A stretch of DNA of 64,000 bases, from assembly GCA_025667525.1 (NCBI GenBank), contig JANFOE010002230.1, forward strand, positions 37,477 to 101,476. The letters run 5' to 3'. Position numbers and translations under genes: made by a program. The stretch is from Glebionis coronaria. Taxonomy: Eukaryota; Streptophyta; Magnoliopsida; Asterales; Asteraceae. The number at the start of each line of letters is the position of its first letter. Positions within the stretch are counted from its first letter, which is position 1. Below, piece after piece: positions 47,354-58,290 of the stretch. The notes under the pieces are model-generated. The model saw nothing but the letters and a program-made list of their open reading frames with translations. It was not told the DNA's origin and did no database searches.

Positions 47354-47358
47354 ATCTT

Positions 47359-49346
47359 CAATAAAGTTGACTTCACCAGTATTAGACACACTTCTTTCTT
47401 CAATCACTTGTGTATCCCCAGATACTCTTTCTTCCATAGAAGCCATCATATCAACTTGCACCTCTTCAGTCTTGTCTGATTCATTGCTCATTCTTGATCT
47501 AGACAGTACTTGCAAAGTCTGTTTCCTTTGAAACCATACTTGTCTGTGGTGATGGAGTTGAATATACAGGAATCTGAATAGTAATTTCCACCAACTTCTC
47601 ATAGAAAGCACTCCAATTAGCTTGAAGTGGTGATTGAGTTGATGGTTGTGGCTGAGTTGCCAATGTTTCTCCAACTTGTGGCTCCTCTGGCTGATTTACC
47701 AACATTTCTTGAACTTGTGGTTCCTCTGGTTGAGTCACCAACATTTCTTGAACTTCTGGTTCTTGCTGTTGAATCTCCATATCTGAAGGTCCATCAACAC
47801 CAGTCTCTAAACCAATTCCATCTTTATAAGTCCCCATGACATCTTCATCCAATTCAAAATTGATGTCATTTCCAGATATCCTTGTCTGATTATCAGAAGA
47901 AGGTGGTTGTCCTTCATTATTCCTCCCCTGTTTGGTTGCATTCAATTTCCTTTTCTTGTGGTTCCTGAATCTTTGCTTCTTGATTGCAGATTTCTGAACA
48001 GATCTATATTGCCTCATCCAAGGTGACACTTTGTTCCTTAACTTGAGTAGGCTAGCTTCTAATTCAATAATTCTCTTGTCTTGAACAAGCTTTTCTTTCT
48101 GCAATACCTGTACCTGTTGGGACAAACTTGTACACAAAGCAGTTAAATTTGCAACATCCACCACCTCTGGTGCTTGTGCTTGTGGTGAACCACTAGCAGC
48201 AATAGAAGCAACAGGTGTATGGATCATCTCATCAGTGTTTGGTGGAGCACCAACATTGTGAGAAGAAGATTGTGAATCTTCTAGAGAGTGGGAGCTCTGG
48301 TGATAAGAAGTTTGCTGAGAAGCACTAGCATTGCTAGGTTCCTCACCTTCTTGATTGGCAGGTTGGGCTAACATATAAGCAAACAATGGTGTTACTGTTC
48401 CTGAAAAGGCATTGCCTTGTTTTGTCAAGAAAGAGAAAGTTCTCTTTGTGAATGAAGGAACATCCCATGTATCAGTTAACTCTGCTAGGTTAGGTATTTG
48501 GTCACTAACTAAAGTCTGAATGAATCTAGGATACATTAAAAACTTCTTAGTCCCTTCCAAATTCCTAGTCGTGCCTTCAAAAATTAATTTTGAAAAATTA
48601 AAAACCCTGTTATTTGCTAGACAAATACCAGCAGATGCCGATGCAGCAGGTATTTGATCAAAAGATGTACTTTTTGAACTTAAACAGTGAATAATAGCAT
48701 GAAAAAGCAATTTTAATTGAGGTGAAAATAATGCTTTAAAGAAAGTAAGACTTTTCCTACCACCTCCATAGCCCATGGCTGCAAGGCCATCATGAATCTC
48801 TGTATTATTAAGCATACTAAGTCCATTTTCGTCATTTAATCTCAAACTTGCTCGTAGCAGTACCTCAGTGACATATATATTTCTATGATTCACCCTAGCC
48901 TTAATGCAAGGTTGACCAAACCGAGTACCTAATACAACATTATCCCAAAATTGTTCAGCAATGGGTATAGAGACAACTGGACTTACAGTGAGTGCGAAGC
49001 GAACATGACTTCGAGATAGGAAACCAAGCATCTCATGGAAACCAAGAGAGTCATCATTCGTAGCAAGATTCGCAACCAAATTATGCTTAAAGATTACTTG
49101 TAAAGCAGCCACTAGTATTTTTGATGATCGAAAGATTAAAGAGAAGGTTATATAATCAAGAGATAAAAATAAAAGATTAGGTGAATCAATTGTGTAATTG
49201 GGGTAAGTATTTAAGTAAATAACAAACCCAAGCGCGAAGAAACCGCCAATTTTACAAAAGAGACCCTTAACGGTACAACGGACATGTAGCGGTACATGGA
49301 ACATAAGCGGTACTTGGTTTTGTGCTAGCGGTACTTGGAGTGACAA
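47359..49346 (-). pseudogene. N-terminal half of the third ORF of element D
   Basis: Minus strand, open from 49346 to 47499, then continued in another frame (SNESDKTEEVQVDMMA) to the element B insertion. It is homologous to the third ORF of element C: AEQFWDNV against IKQFWNTV, LLRASLRLNDENGL against LVRQALHLNDADGI, IIHCLSSKSTS against LLQCLSPKCTA, and a shared FEG..YPRFIQ or YPRFLQ region. The middle is serine/glutamine-rich, with glutamic-acid/valine repeats (EEPQVQEMLV). The start is uncertain because about 80 N-terminal codons have no counterpart in C. The C-terminal half is at 9638-11392. Function unknown. Confidence 0.78.
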
Positions 49347-49352
49347 CGGTAC
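49273..49352 (-). repeat. GTAC-word array of element D between pol and the third ORF
   Basis: AGCGGTACTT-type words have GTAC starting at 49273, 49292, 49310, 49331 and 49349 (spacing 19, 18, 21, 18). Other clusters of the same word lie at 10173-10230, 11293-11380, 51399-51433, 53293-53545, 55149-55227 and, in the LTR, 56532-56624. Confidence 0.75.
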
Positions 49353-49512
49353 CTCACAATTTTGACCAGTTCATGCTTTCCACTAGACATGTAACCTCTT
49401 TTATCCTTTTCTATAAACCTGTAATAACATCAAAAATACAAAACATAGACTATACAATAAAAATTATAAAAAATTTGTACAACCATTGCCTCCCCTCAAC
49501 ATATGCAACATG

Positions 49513-52500
49513 TTATTGGTGGAGCATACCAATGTGTGTCACCAAGAATTCGAGTCTCTTTGCATCAAATGCCTTGGTCAACAAATCAGCTACATTGTTG
49601 TCTGTATGAATCTTCAAGACTTGAATAAGATTTTTATCATAAGCATCTCTTATAAAGTGATGTCTTATTTCAATATGCTTAGTCTTGGAGTAAAGTACTG
49701 GATTCTTGACAATGCATATAGTACTTTCATTATCAATGTAAATCTTGGTGTTCATGAAGTTAAACCCATAGTCCAATAATTTATTTTGAATCCAAAGTAC
49801 TTGTCCACAACAATGAGCAGCAACTACATATTCAGCTTCAGTTGTAGAAGTAGCAACAATGGTTAGCTTCTTACACTGCCATGATATGAGTCTTCTGCCT
49901 AGGAATTAACAACCTCCTGTTGTGGATTTCCTATCATGATTTGCTCCAGCATAATCACTATCTGAGTAAGCTTCCAATTCAAAGGTGGAATCTCTAGGAT
50001 ACCATAATCCTAAATTGGGTTGACTTTTAAGATATTTAAAAATCTTCTTCACAACATGTAGATGTGACACCTTTGGATGAACTTGGAACCTTGAACAGGC
50101 ACACACAGCAAACATTATATCTGGTCTTGAAGCAGTAAGATACATCAATGAACCTATCATTGACCTGTATAGATGAATCTCAACATCTTCTCCATGTTCA
50201 TCTTTTGATAAAGATTTCTTGGCTTCAAAAGGTGTGCTTATATTCCTTGTATCCATACATGAAAATTTCTTTAAGATTTCAGCAACATTTGGCTGATAAA
50301 TATTCCATCTTCCCTTTGTTGACTTGCAGTCCCAAAAAGAAAGTTAGTTCTCCCATAGAACTCATTTAAAATCTTCCTTTCATCAAAGCTTCAAACTCTT
50401 CACACCATGTCTTCTTGGTAGAACCAAAAATGATGTCATCAACATAAACTTGAACTAGAATGATGTCCTTGGCATTTTTCTTGATGAACAAAGTTTTGTC
50501 AATGGTTCCTCTACTATATCCATGTTCTAGGAGAAAGTTGGATAAGGTTGCATATTAGGCTCTTGGAGCTTGATGCAGACCATAAAGTGCTTTGATAACC
50601 TTGTAGACTCTATTGGGGAATTTAGGATCTACAAAACCTGGAGGTTGTGAGACATATACCTCCTCTGAAATAGTACCATATAGAAAGGCACTTTTCACAT
50701 CCATTTGATAGACTATAAATCCCATATAGGATGCAAAGGCCAAAAATAACCTAATGGTTTCTATCCTTGCCACTGGTGCAAAAACCTCATCATAGTCTAT
50801 CCCTTCTTCCTGTCTATAGCCTTGAGCAATAAGTCTTGCCTTGTTCCTCACAACAACCCCTCTTTCATCCTTCTTGTTCCTGAAGACCCATCTAGTACCA
50901 ATTACTCTTTTACCTGAGGGAAGATCCACAAGAATCCAAACTTTTTGTAGCTCAAATTGTGTTAATTCTTTTGGCATGGCATCTACCCAACTTTCTTCAT
51001 CAAGAGCCTGAGAGATGTTTTTGGGCTCTACTTGAGATAAGAAACAGGCAAACAAACAGTGCTGAGTATCTTTATGATTTGTTCTCTGCTGTTGTTTGAC
51101 ATAACTCACTAGTGCATGAGTTTCAATATTGGTTTGCAGTTGTCTTCTGGTTTGTACAGCAGATTTTGGATCACCAATAATCTGTATAGTAGGATGGTTG
51201 TTGTTGACTTTTTGAGTGGGAATAGAACTGACTGGAATTTCTGTTTCCAAATTGTTGAAATTAGTTACTGCACCCTGCTCATCATAGGAAGCTTTAGAGA
51301 AGATTCCTTCAGCTGGACTGGCATATAAGTCTTCATCGTCCAATGCTTGCAAAATCTCTTCTAGTGAGTCAACTGATTTGGAAGATTTTGACTTAGCAGT
51401 ACTTGCAGATGAAGTACCGCTAGGTATAGTATGTACTGCTGAGTGTTGTGACTCAAAAGACTCTTCTCCTGAATGCTTATTAGCAGATGTAGTATTCTTT
51501 TATTGATCTTGAAGCCTCTGAAGCTCCTGGGAGGCTTGATCATCATTTGATGGCATGGTTTGCTTCTTGGGAGTTGCAGACATGGGAGTAACAGTAGGCA
51601 TGTTGGGCACATAGATATGAACATCATCATTTGATGAAGAAACATCTTCTTGAGTACATGAATTAGTTGCACTTGACTCCTCACCTGCATTGTTAGTTTG
51701 ACAATCCTTTTGCAAAGAGTAGTAATCCATGGATTTAGTTAGATTATCTAAATCAAACATCCAAGCATAACCTATTCCTGGAACATTGGGTTTATTTTCT
51801 AAGAAATTGACATGAGCATTTTCTTCAACTTTTTTAGTTGCCAAATTGTAAAACCTATATGATTTACTTTGCAATGAATATCCTACAAGATATCCTGGAT
51901 CAGACTTTCCATCAAACTTTCCCAAATAATCAAGAATATTTAGTATAGACACATGACACCCAAAAGGTTTTAAATGACTTATGTTAGGCTTTACATTAGT
52001 CAAGAGTTCATAAGGTGTTTTGTTTTGAGGCTTAGTCACTAGGAATCTATTTAACACATAACATACAGTATTGATTGCTTCTGCCCAAAAGGTATTTGGC
52101 AAAAGTGAATCAGCCAGCATAGTTCTAGCAGCCTCAATTAATGTCCTATTCTTCCTTTCAGCTACTCCATTTTGTTGTGGAGTTCTAGGATACTAAATTG
52201 TCTCTTAATTCCTTTAGACCTACAGAATTCATCAAAATCAGCATTCTTAAATTTTGTTCCATTATCAGTCCTAATGATTAATACCTGTTTAGTGAACTAC
52301 TTTTCAACTAAAATGATAAATTCCTTTAGTAATTCACTTGTTTCACTTTTAAGTGCTAAAAAGAAAACCCAACTGAATCTACTAAAATCATCAGTTATGA
52401 CTAGACAAAAGGTCTTATGACTAATGCTTCTGATAGAAACTGGACCAAATAAATCCATATGCAAAAGATGCAAAGGTTTTGTCACAGTGTTTACAGTCTT

Positions 52501-53145
52501 GGTCTTAGAAGAGGCTCTATGTTGTTTACCTTTTTGACAAGCAGCATATGTGAAATCATTTTGAAAAGATTTGTTAGGTAGACCTCTAACCAAATTCCTT
52601 TTCACCAGTCTATTAAGATTCTTGAAATTCACATGACCTAACCTTCTATGCCATAAATTTGACTCATCTAAAGAAGCCTTAGCTAGAAAACATGTAATAC
52701 CACCTGTTGGAGTAATAGTATGAAGATTAAAGGTGTACATATTTTCTTGCCTGGGTACTTTACGCAGTATTTGAGATTCCTTAGGCATCTCAAAGTCTTT
52801 GGATAGCACCAAGCAGTCTTTGTCTGTGAATAGCACCTTGTTCTTCTTATCACACATTTGTGATACAGAAAAGAGATTGAACTCATTCAATTCTTTTACA
52901 AAGAAAACATCTTCAAATTCCAACTTTACTGTGTTGATTTTCCCTGTGCCAGTGATTCTACCTTTGCTACCCCCAAAGGCTACTGGACCTCCTCTGAAAT
53001 CTTTAAATTCAGCAAGAAAATCTTTGTTTCCTTTCATGTGTCTTGAGCATCCACTATCTACAATTCCTTTATCTTTTAATTCATCAATGAGATGCCCTGC
53101 ACACAAATAAAACTCATTAGTTTTTAACAGGGACCCAAGCCACAT
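49513..53145 (-). pseudogene. Pol of element D (protease-integrase-RT-RNaseH), heavily mutated
   Basis: Minus strand. Protease DSGCSRH near 53070, integrase zinc-binding part (LWHRRLGHVNF) and first catalytic Asp (HMDLFG) are read in 52297-53145. A TAG at 52297 and a frameshift near 52190 then break the integrase core, whose second Asp (RTDNGTKF) and Glu (VAERKNRT) remain readable. The next segment (51500-52120) ends in TAA. RT follows at 50555-51352, with a stop after HQAPRA; YVDD is near 50440. RNase H is split at 49906 and ends near 49513 (DSDYAG, TEAEY, IDNES). At least five lesions make it a dead, old copy. Homologous to pol of element C throughout. Confidence 0.88.
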
Positions 53146-56074
53146 TTGGCTCAGATCTTGTGGGACCTATACATTTAAGAGTTTGTACTGAAGCATTCCC
53201 AGTAATGCTACTTTTACTCTTATACTTCATGGTTTCATTTATGTAGTCAAAGTCATAGGGTGACTCTATGTGCTTTGACTTCTTTGACTTAAGTACTGCT
53301 TTAGCGGTACTTGCTTTAACACATGGTTTATCTCTTTTAGGAACCCACATTTGTACTTGTTTGTTCTTGTCCTTACTTCTAGGTGTTTTAACTTTTTCAA
53401 AAACTTTCTTAGAAGTCTTAGAGAACATTGGTTTTACAGACTTTGAACCAACAGTACTTGAGTTTGGTCTAGCAGTACTAGCAGATCTAGACTTGCCGGT
53501 ACTTGGTTTACCAGACTTTAAAGATACTAGTCCTTGTTTCATAAGTACTGCCCTAGGTACAAAACTTTTGGTAAGATTATTTTTAACCTATTTAACTACC
53601 CTTGTGTGATCAAACTTAGGTTTGTCATCTTTAAGTTTCTGTTTCCTATAAACCTGTGCATTTTTCCCATTACTGTATTTCGTGACACTTTGTGTAGCTT
53701 TCTGTTTCACAATTTTATCTTCATGTAATGTAATGTCTTTGATAAAATGATTCAGACTACCACAAACATAACATCCTTTTCTTCTTAAAGAAGACCCAAA
53801 AGGTTGTTTTGACTTTACTTTTTCAAAACCTAGCCCACCCCTTTTGGTTTTAGTATGTTGTACATTGTTTTCCAATATCTTTCTAGGAGTTTTTACCTGC
53901 TTGGGAGCAGAACTAGTCTTAGATTCCTCAGAAACAAAGTTGTTCATTAAAGGTGGATAAACAATATTCTTGGTCACATCAGTCTTTTCTTGGGACAAAG
54001 TACTAGAGTTAAAGACATTATTAATCTTAGGTTCTTCTAACTCTATACTAGTATCATTACAAGGGGGCATGAAAATTCCTGATACTGGTGGAGGAACTGC
54101 CTTTATTCCTTCAGCATATCTATCATTTTCAGGTGTATTATCTACCTCACAAGAACTATCAAAAATCCCTTTTGATAAGTCCTTGTCAGTTAAGATTATC
54201 CCATGTTGATCCTCAATATATCTTAGGCCTGTTTTATCATAATACCCCATTTGTGAATTAATCAATTTTCCCAATCCCTTAGAGGATTGTTGCCAATGCC
54301 TAATCACTTCCCTTTCATTACAAAGACTGGTTTTTAAAGCTTCATTTTCTGAATTTATTTTAAAAAGTTGTCTTTCAAAAGCTTTTATTTCCACATCTTT
54401 TTCCCTCATTTGAAGAGTCAAAATCCTTATTTTCTCTTCATAGTATTGTTGAGCCTTTTTGTACGAAACTATATTTTCTTCTAATTTAACAACACCCTGT
54501 TTGAAAGCTTTTACTTCTACAGTGCATGTGTTAACCTTTTGACAATGTTCCTCTAGTTCTACTTTTAGGCTATTAAATTTAAGAATACAATCTTTAGAAA
54601 AAGGATGTACCTCAGTATCTTCATGTGAGAGAGCCATTAATCCAAGCTCTTCTTCTTCTTCTTCTGCCCAATTCACCACTCCATCTACAATAACCAATGC
54701 TTTGGTTCCTTTAGGACTCCTACTATTTCCTTTTGGAAAGCTTTCAGTTATTCTTGGACTGGTTCTATAGCTGTTCTTCGACTTCTGATTGCTAGTCTCA
54801 GCTTTATCTTTAGAGCATTCTCTTGCAAAGTGTCCATTCCTTCTACAGTTATAGCATTCAACTTTGGACTTGTACTATCCTAATGGCTCATTAGGATCAA
54901 TAGTCATTTTTCTTCCAGTCTTCTTGAAGAACCTATTAGATCTTACTAACACCATAGCAGCTTGCCATTTAAGATCCATCTCTTCAACATAAGCATCATC
55001 CATTTGGAACAAGTCATTGAGAGTTAAACTTGGCCTGTTGTCTTGTCCAACAAAGAATGAGAAGGCATCATTGTCACTAAACAATGGTGAAGACCTTCCA
55101 TGTGGATTTTGAGAGACTATTTGACTGCTTTCAATACTTTGTGGGTAAGTACTGCTTGTAAGTCCTCCAGCGGTACTTGTGAAGTATTTACCGCTGCTAG
55201 ATCCACTAGCGGTATTTTGAAAGTAAGTACCGCTGTTCCCATCTGACACAAAAGCCAAGTTAGACTTTGAAGTAGTTGCAGTTTTTACTTCAGTGCCTTT
55301 CACATCCATCTCATATGCTCTAAGATTGTTGTAGAGATGATCAAAAGGAATTGTTTCCAAATCATCTCTTGTGATGAAGTGCATAGCCATTGCTTTCCAC
55401 TCTGGTGGAACACTTCTTAAGAATTTTAGATTGGCTTCTTCATTAGGAATTACTTGTCCATAAACTGCTAACTGAATAAGCAACTTGTTGAACCTTCCAT
55501 ATCCACCATGTATCCCCTCTATACTGGTAATTGAGAAGTTATCAAAGTCTTGCTTAAGAACAATCTTCTTAATTTTCTTAGATTTGTCATTGCCTCCAAA
55601 TCTAAGTTTTATAGCATCCCACATAGCTTTGGCATCTTTATAATGATGAAAGCTTGGTAGAATGTCTTCAGAAAGAGCCATAGTCAAAGTAGTTCTGGCT
55701 TTTCTTTCTCTGATCTCTGCTTGTACCTCCTCAGCAGTCATAGCAGGTAGAACATAACATGTATTGTCTGGTAACCAGTGTAGCTTCTTTGGTGTATTCC
55801 CATTCTTGATAACTTGCCACACAGTGTGATCTGTGTGATTCAAGTAATGTTCCATATGCATAGCCCATGTCTCATAATTGTCACCTTTGAGAACTGGGAG
55901 TTTAACAACAGACAGAGTATGAGAAGGTGTTGGTGTAGAGGTAGCTACATCATTCACGGCTTGAGCACCTTGTGCTGGTGTAGGATGCACAACTTGTGGT
56001 TGTCCCTGTGGCAGAACAGGATCAGGGTTCTGAACATCATCCAAGTGAGCATTATCACCATCTGGTTGAGACAT
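53117..56074 (-). pseudogene. Gag of element D, two in-frame stops
   Basis: Minus strand from ATG 56074 (MSQPDGDNAHLDD). Residues 50-300 are a copia Gag/UBN2-type domain (ETWAMHMEHYLNHTDHTVW, AMWDAIKLRFGG, DHLYNNLRAYE). Stop at 54875 comes just before the first zinc knuckle, still readable in frame (CYNCRRNGHFAREC). A coiled coil (about 54300-54620) and a second knuckle follow (CYVCGSLNHFIKDI) in which the last cysteine is lost. A second in-frame stop lies at 53588, and the end is AWVPVKN at 53117. One word of the GTAC array falls in each variable linker. Homologous to gag of element C in order, not closely in sequence. Confidence 0.85.
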
Positions 56075-56136
56075 TGAGATTTGGTATGTGTCGAGTGTTT
56101 GGGTTCGTGTTCTTCTTTTTCAGAGTTTCTCAACAA

Positions 56137-56148
56137 GCTCTGATACCA
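56137..56148 (-). other. Primer-binding site of element D (initiator tRNA-Met)
   Basis: Minus strand TGGTATCAGAGC, two bases after the LTR end at 56151, as in element C. Confidence 0.93.
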
Positions 56149-56150
56149 CT

Positions 56151-56656
56151 TGTTGATCCCTTTGGTTGGATCTATATTCTGTTAAGAATTAGTATAATAG
56201 TTTGTAATCAAACTAAAACACTTTGAGCACTCTTACTAACACTAAATAAGTTATGCAGAATCTAACTCATAAAGCACAGAAAAACAGAATTACTTTTAAC
56301 TATTCGATTCTCTTATTAATCGACTTGAATGAGGTACATGAAATACATTGTACCTATGTTCCTTTTATAGAGTAAGGAACCCTAGAAACCTTAGAATATT
56401 CTATAAATATAACTATATCACAGACGATATATTATCAATATTCTAACTATTTAGGTATATCACATAAGATATACTCTAATTATAACTATGACATATCTTA
56501 TACAAAGATATATTCGTCCTAATCATCATAGCAATACTTACTTTATAAGTAGCAGTACTTACTATGTACCGCGTTAACACTAACGGTACTAACATAACAC
56601 TAACAGTACTTGGAATATACTAACGGTACTTGACACTTAACAAATAATTCCCAACG
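56151..56656 (-). repeat. 5' LTR of element D (about 506 bp, right end inferred)
   Basis: On the plus strand it starts TGTTGATCCC. The right end is placed at ATTCCCAAC by analogy with the element C LTR; the expected final A is a G, so the end is mutated or slightly misplaced. TATA box (CTATAAAAGG, minus strand) at 56361-56370. GTAC words cluster at 56532-56624. The partner LTR is outside the window. Confidence 0.7.
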
Positions 56657-57217
56657 GAATTTAAATCTTTATTATTGAAAATACATTCAGTACTTAAAAG
56701 TACATAATGAAAAAAGTTAAATACTGGGTGGCTGCCACACACATTATCTAAAACGGTACAAGTACCACACATAGCACTTTGGTGGTGACCTGGTAGCAGG
56801 AGGTCTTACCTGATAAAGACGTGAAAATGGCCAAACCGATATGACCTATGGTTCAGATAGAATTCAGTAAAACACATGGAATATTGATACCACCTTTATC
56901 CGAGTGATAAGACTCTCTCACCTTCCACATAGTGAAACATTGGAAGCAAAATAATTAGAGAAGTTGCAGATTTGATAATGTAAAACCTAACAAAATAGAA
57001 AAAGCCAAAAGGTACATGGATTTAATATTTTAAAACCTACCAATAGCAGCTGTTACTAATCATATTTGGTGATGACTTTAAATTGTCCATCTAGGTCAGT
57101 AAATCCATGTTTCATTGAGTTATTAGTGTGGCACCTGCTATGAGGGCCAAATCTAAATAGATCCAAGAGTTGTTATATGACTGACCCAAAGAATGATCAG
57201 CTAAAAGCATATTTAAA
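56657..57217. other. Flank of element D, nothing recognised
   Basis: AT-rich sequence without a supported gene. A few GTAC words (56690-56770) resemble the element D motif, but the word is too short to prove relation. Confidence 0.4.
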
Positions 57218-57337
57218 GGGTGTTTAAGATTGCGTATGAAATTGCTTGTGTGCTTTAAGCGGTTTTGACTGTATGATGAAACTCCATATCTACTATTTTG
57301 GTGTAAATAAGCACTTACAAAGCAATCCCAAACGAAC
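57218..57337. mobile_element. Possible small inverted-repeat element (MITE-like)
   Basis: GGGTGTTTAAGATTGC at the left and GCAATCCCAAACGAAC at the right are imperfect inverted repeats about 120 bp apart. Similar short ends are common in hAT-type MITEs of plants. No convincing target duplication is visible, so this is tentative. Confidence 0.3.
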
Positions 57338-57413
57338 TGCATAATACAAACAATTTATTTTTTTATACGTCTACTAAATGAACTGGATGTCTAAGATAAC
57401 ACACGATATAAAA

Positions 57414-57513
57414 TTGACCGTTAAATTACCTGTGGGTTGACTTTAACGATTTGATGCCCTCGTTTGACCGTTAAGTTACCAGTGGGTTGACTTCAACGAT
57501 TTGCTGCCCTCAT
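57414..57513. repeat. 50-bp tandem duplication
   Basis: TTGACCG starts at 57414 and 57464, and the two 50-bp units match with a few substitutions (GTGGGTTGACTT, AACGATTTG, TGCCCTC in both). A third unit begins (TTTGACGA) but breaks off. Confidence 0.85.
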
Positions 57514-57984
57514 TTGACGACCACAGACTCATTGGCTAGAACACTTTCAAGGTGATAAAGTAGCTCTTTCGCTTGCCACATTCCAAAATCAGGGTAAGCT
57601 TTTTGACGATATCATCATTGGTTAAGAACTTTAAAAGGATGCATCCTGTGAAAATTAACCATTCCTTTTAGGTATTAATAAGAGTTTCTCTAATCCAGGT
57701 CATCAAGAATCCTATAAAAGCATGACTATCTGCATCTTAGAAACTGTCACCATTAAAAACATTGTAATTCACACTTTAGGAAGTAATTAAATTAGGCTTA
57801 GTGAAAGCGGCAACATGCTTAAAACAATATGCAAATCCCCTTTGTGGCTTAAAAGTAAGAAAGGAACCTCTCTGTTGCATGACCTTGTCATCACGATTTA
57901 TGTGGCACAAATATACTTGTTAACCTAATTATTTGACTTAATTATATCATCATGTAAGATGACCAAACAACCACCGCCATAACA

Positions 57985-58265
57985 GCCTCCATACCAGATG
58001 CAACAAAAGTCAGAAGAGCATGTTGAAGATGGAAAGCGACCCAGTAAGGGACAAATACCAAAAAATAACGACACCAGGAAACCTGAAGCACCTTCTGAAT
58101 TGAGACGAATGATTGAGTAGCTGCAGATAAAAATGAGATGGGGAGGCTTAAATGCATCAGGAAGGACCTCGGCCACAACCATCCAAATGATACACCTAAA
58201 AAGCCTGTTAAAAATGGTAGTGTAGCATTGAAAGCATCCGCACATATGAATGAAAGCACTGCTTT
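57985..58265 (-). pseudogene. Fragment of a ZIP-type zinc transporter gene (At3g08650-like)
   Basis: Minus-strand pieces in several frames match, from memory, one conserved region of a plant ZIP-family putative zinc transporter: FNATLPFLTGF, then after a frameshift CIIWMVVAEVLPDAFK, then GASGFLVSLFFGICPLLG, and in yet another frame AFHLQHALLTFVASGM. The order is the one in the family, but the stretch between DAFK and the GASGF segment is shortened, and at least three frameshifts are needed. It lacks the rest of the gene and any intact frame over 120 codons. ZIP proteins carry divalent metals across membranes; this copy cannot. Alternative: a captured gene fragment inside an unrecognised transposon. 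Confidence 0.6.
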
Positions 58266-58290
58266 AGTTCTTAGAGAAGAGATAAACGGG

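Larger units (their letters stand above)
9638..56656 (-). mobile_element. Element D: old Ty1/copia LTR retrotransposon interrupted by elements A and B
   Basis: Reading on the minus strand from the right: LTR (56151-56656), iMet primer site, gag, pol in the copia order protease-integrase-RT-RNaseH, then a long third ORF that runs to 47354, resumes at 11392 beyond element B, and is cut at 9638 by element A. The end of the third ORF and the 3' LTR must lie left of the window. Its reading frames carry many stops and frameshifts. The architecture (long gag with coiled coil, extra ORF after pol) resembles the SIRE/Maximus branch, but the lineage is not certain. Confidence 0.88.

Noticed and set aside
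56657..56770. Extension of the element D LTR to include further GTAC words
   Set aside because: The LTR end matches that of element C at 56655, and GTAC is too short to support a longer LTR without the partner copy.
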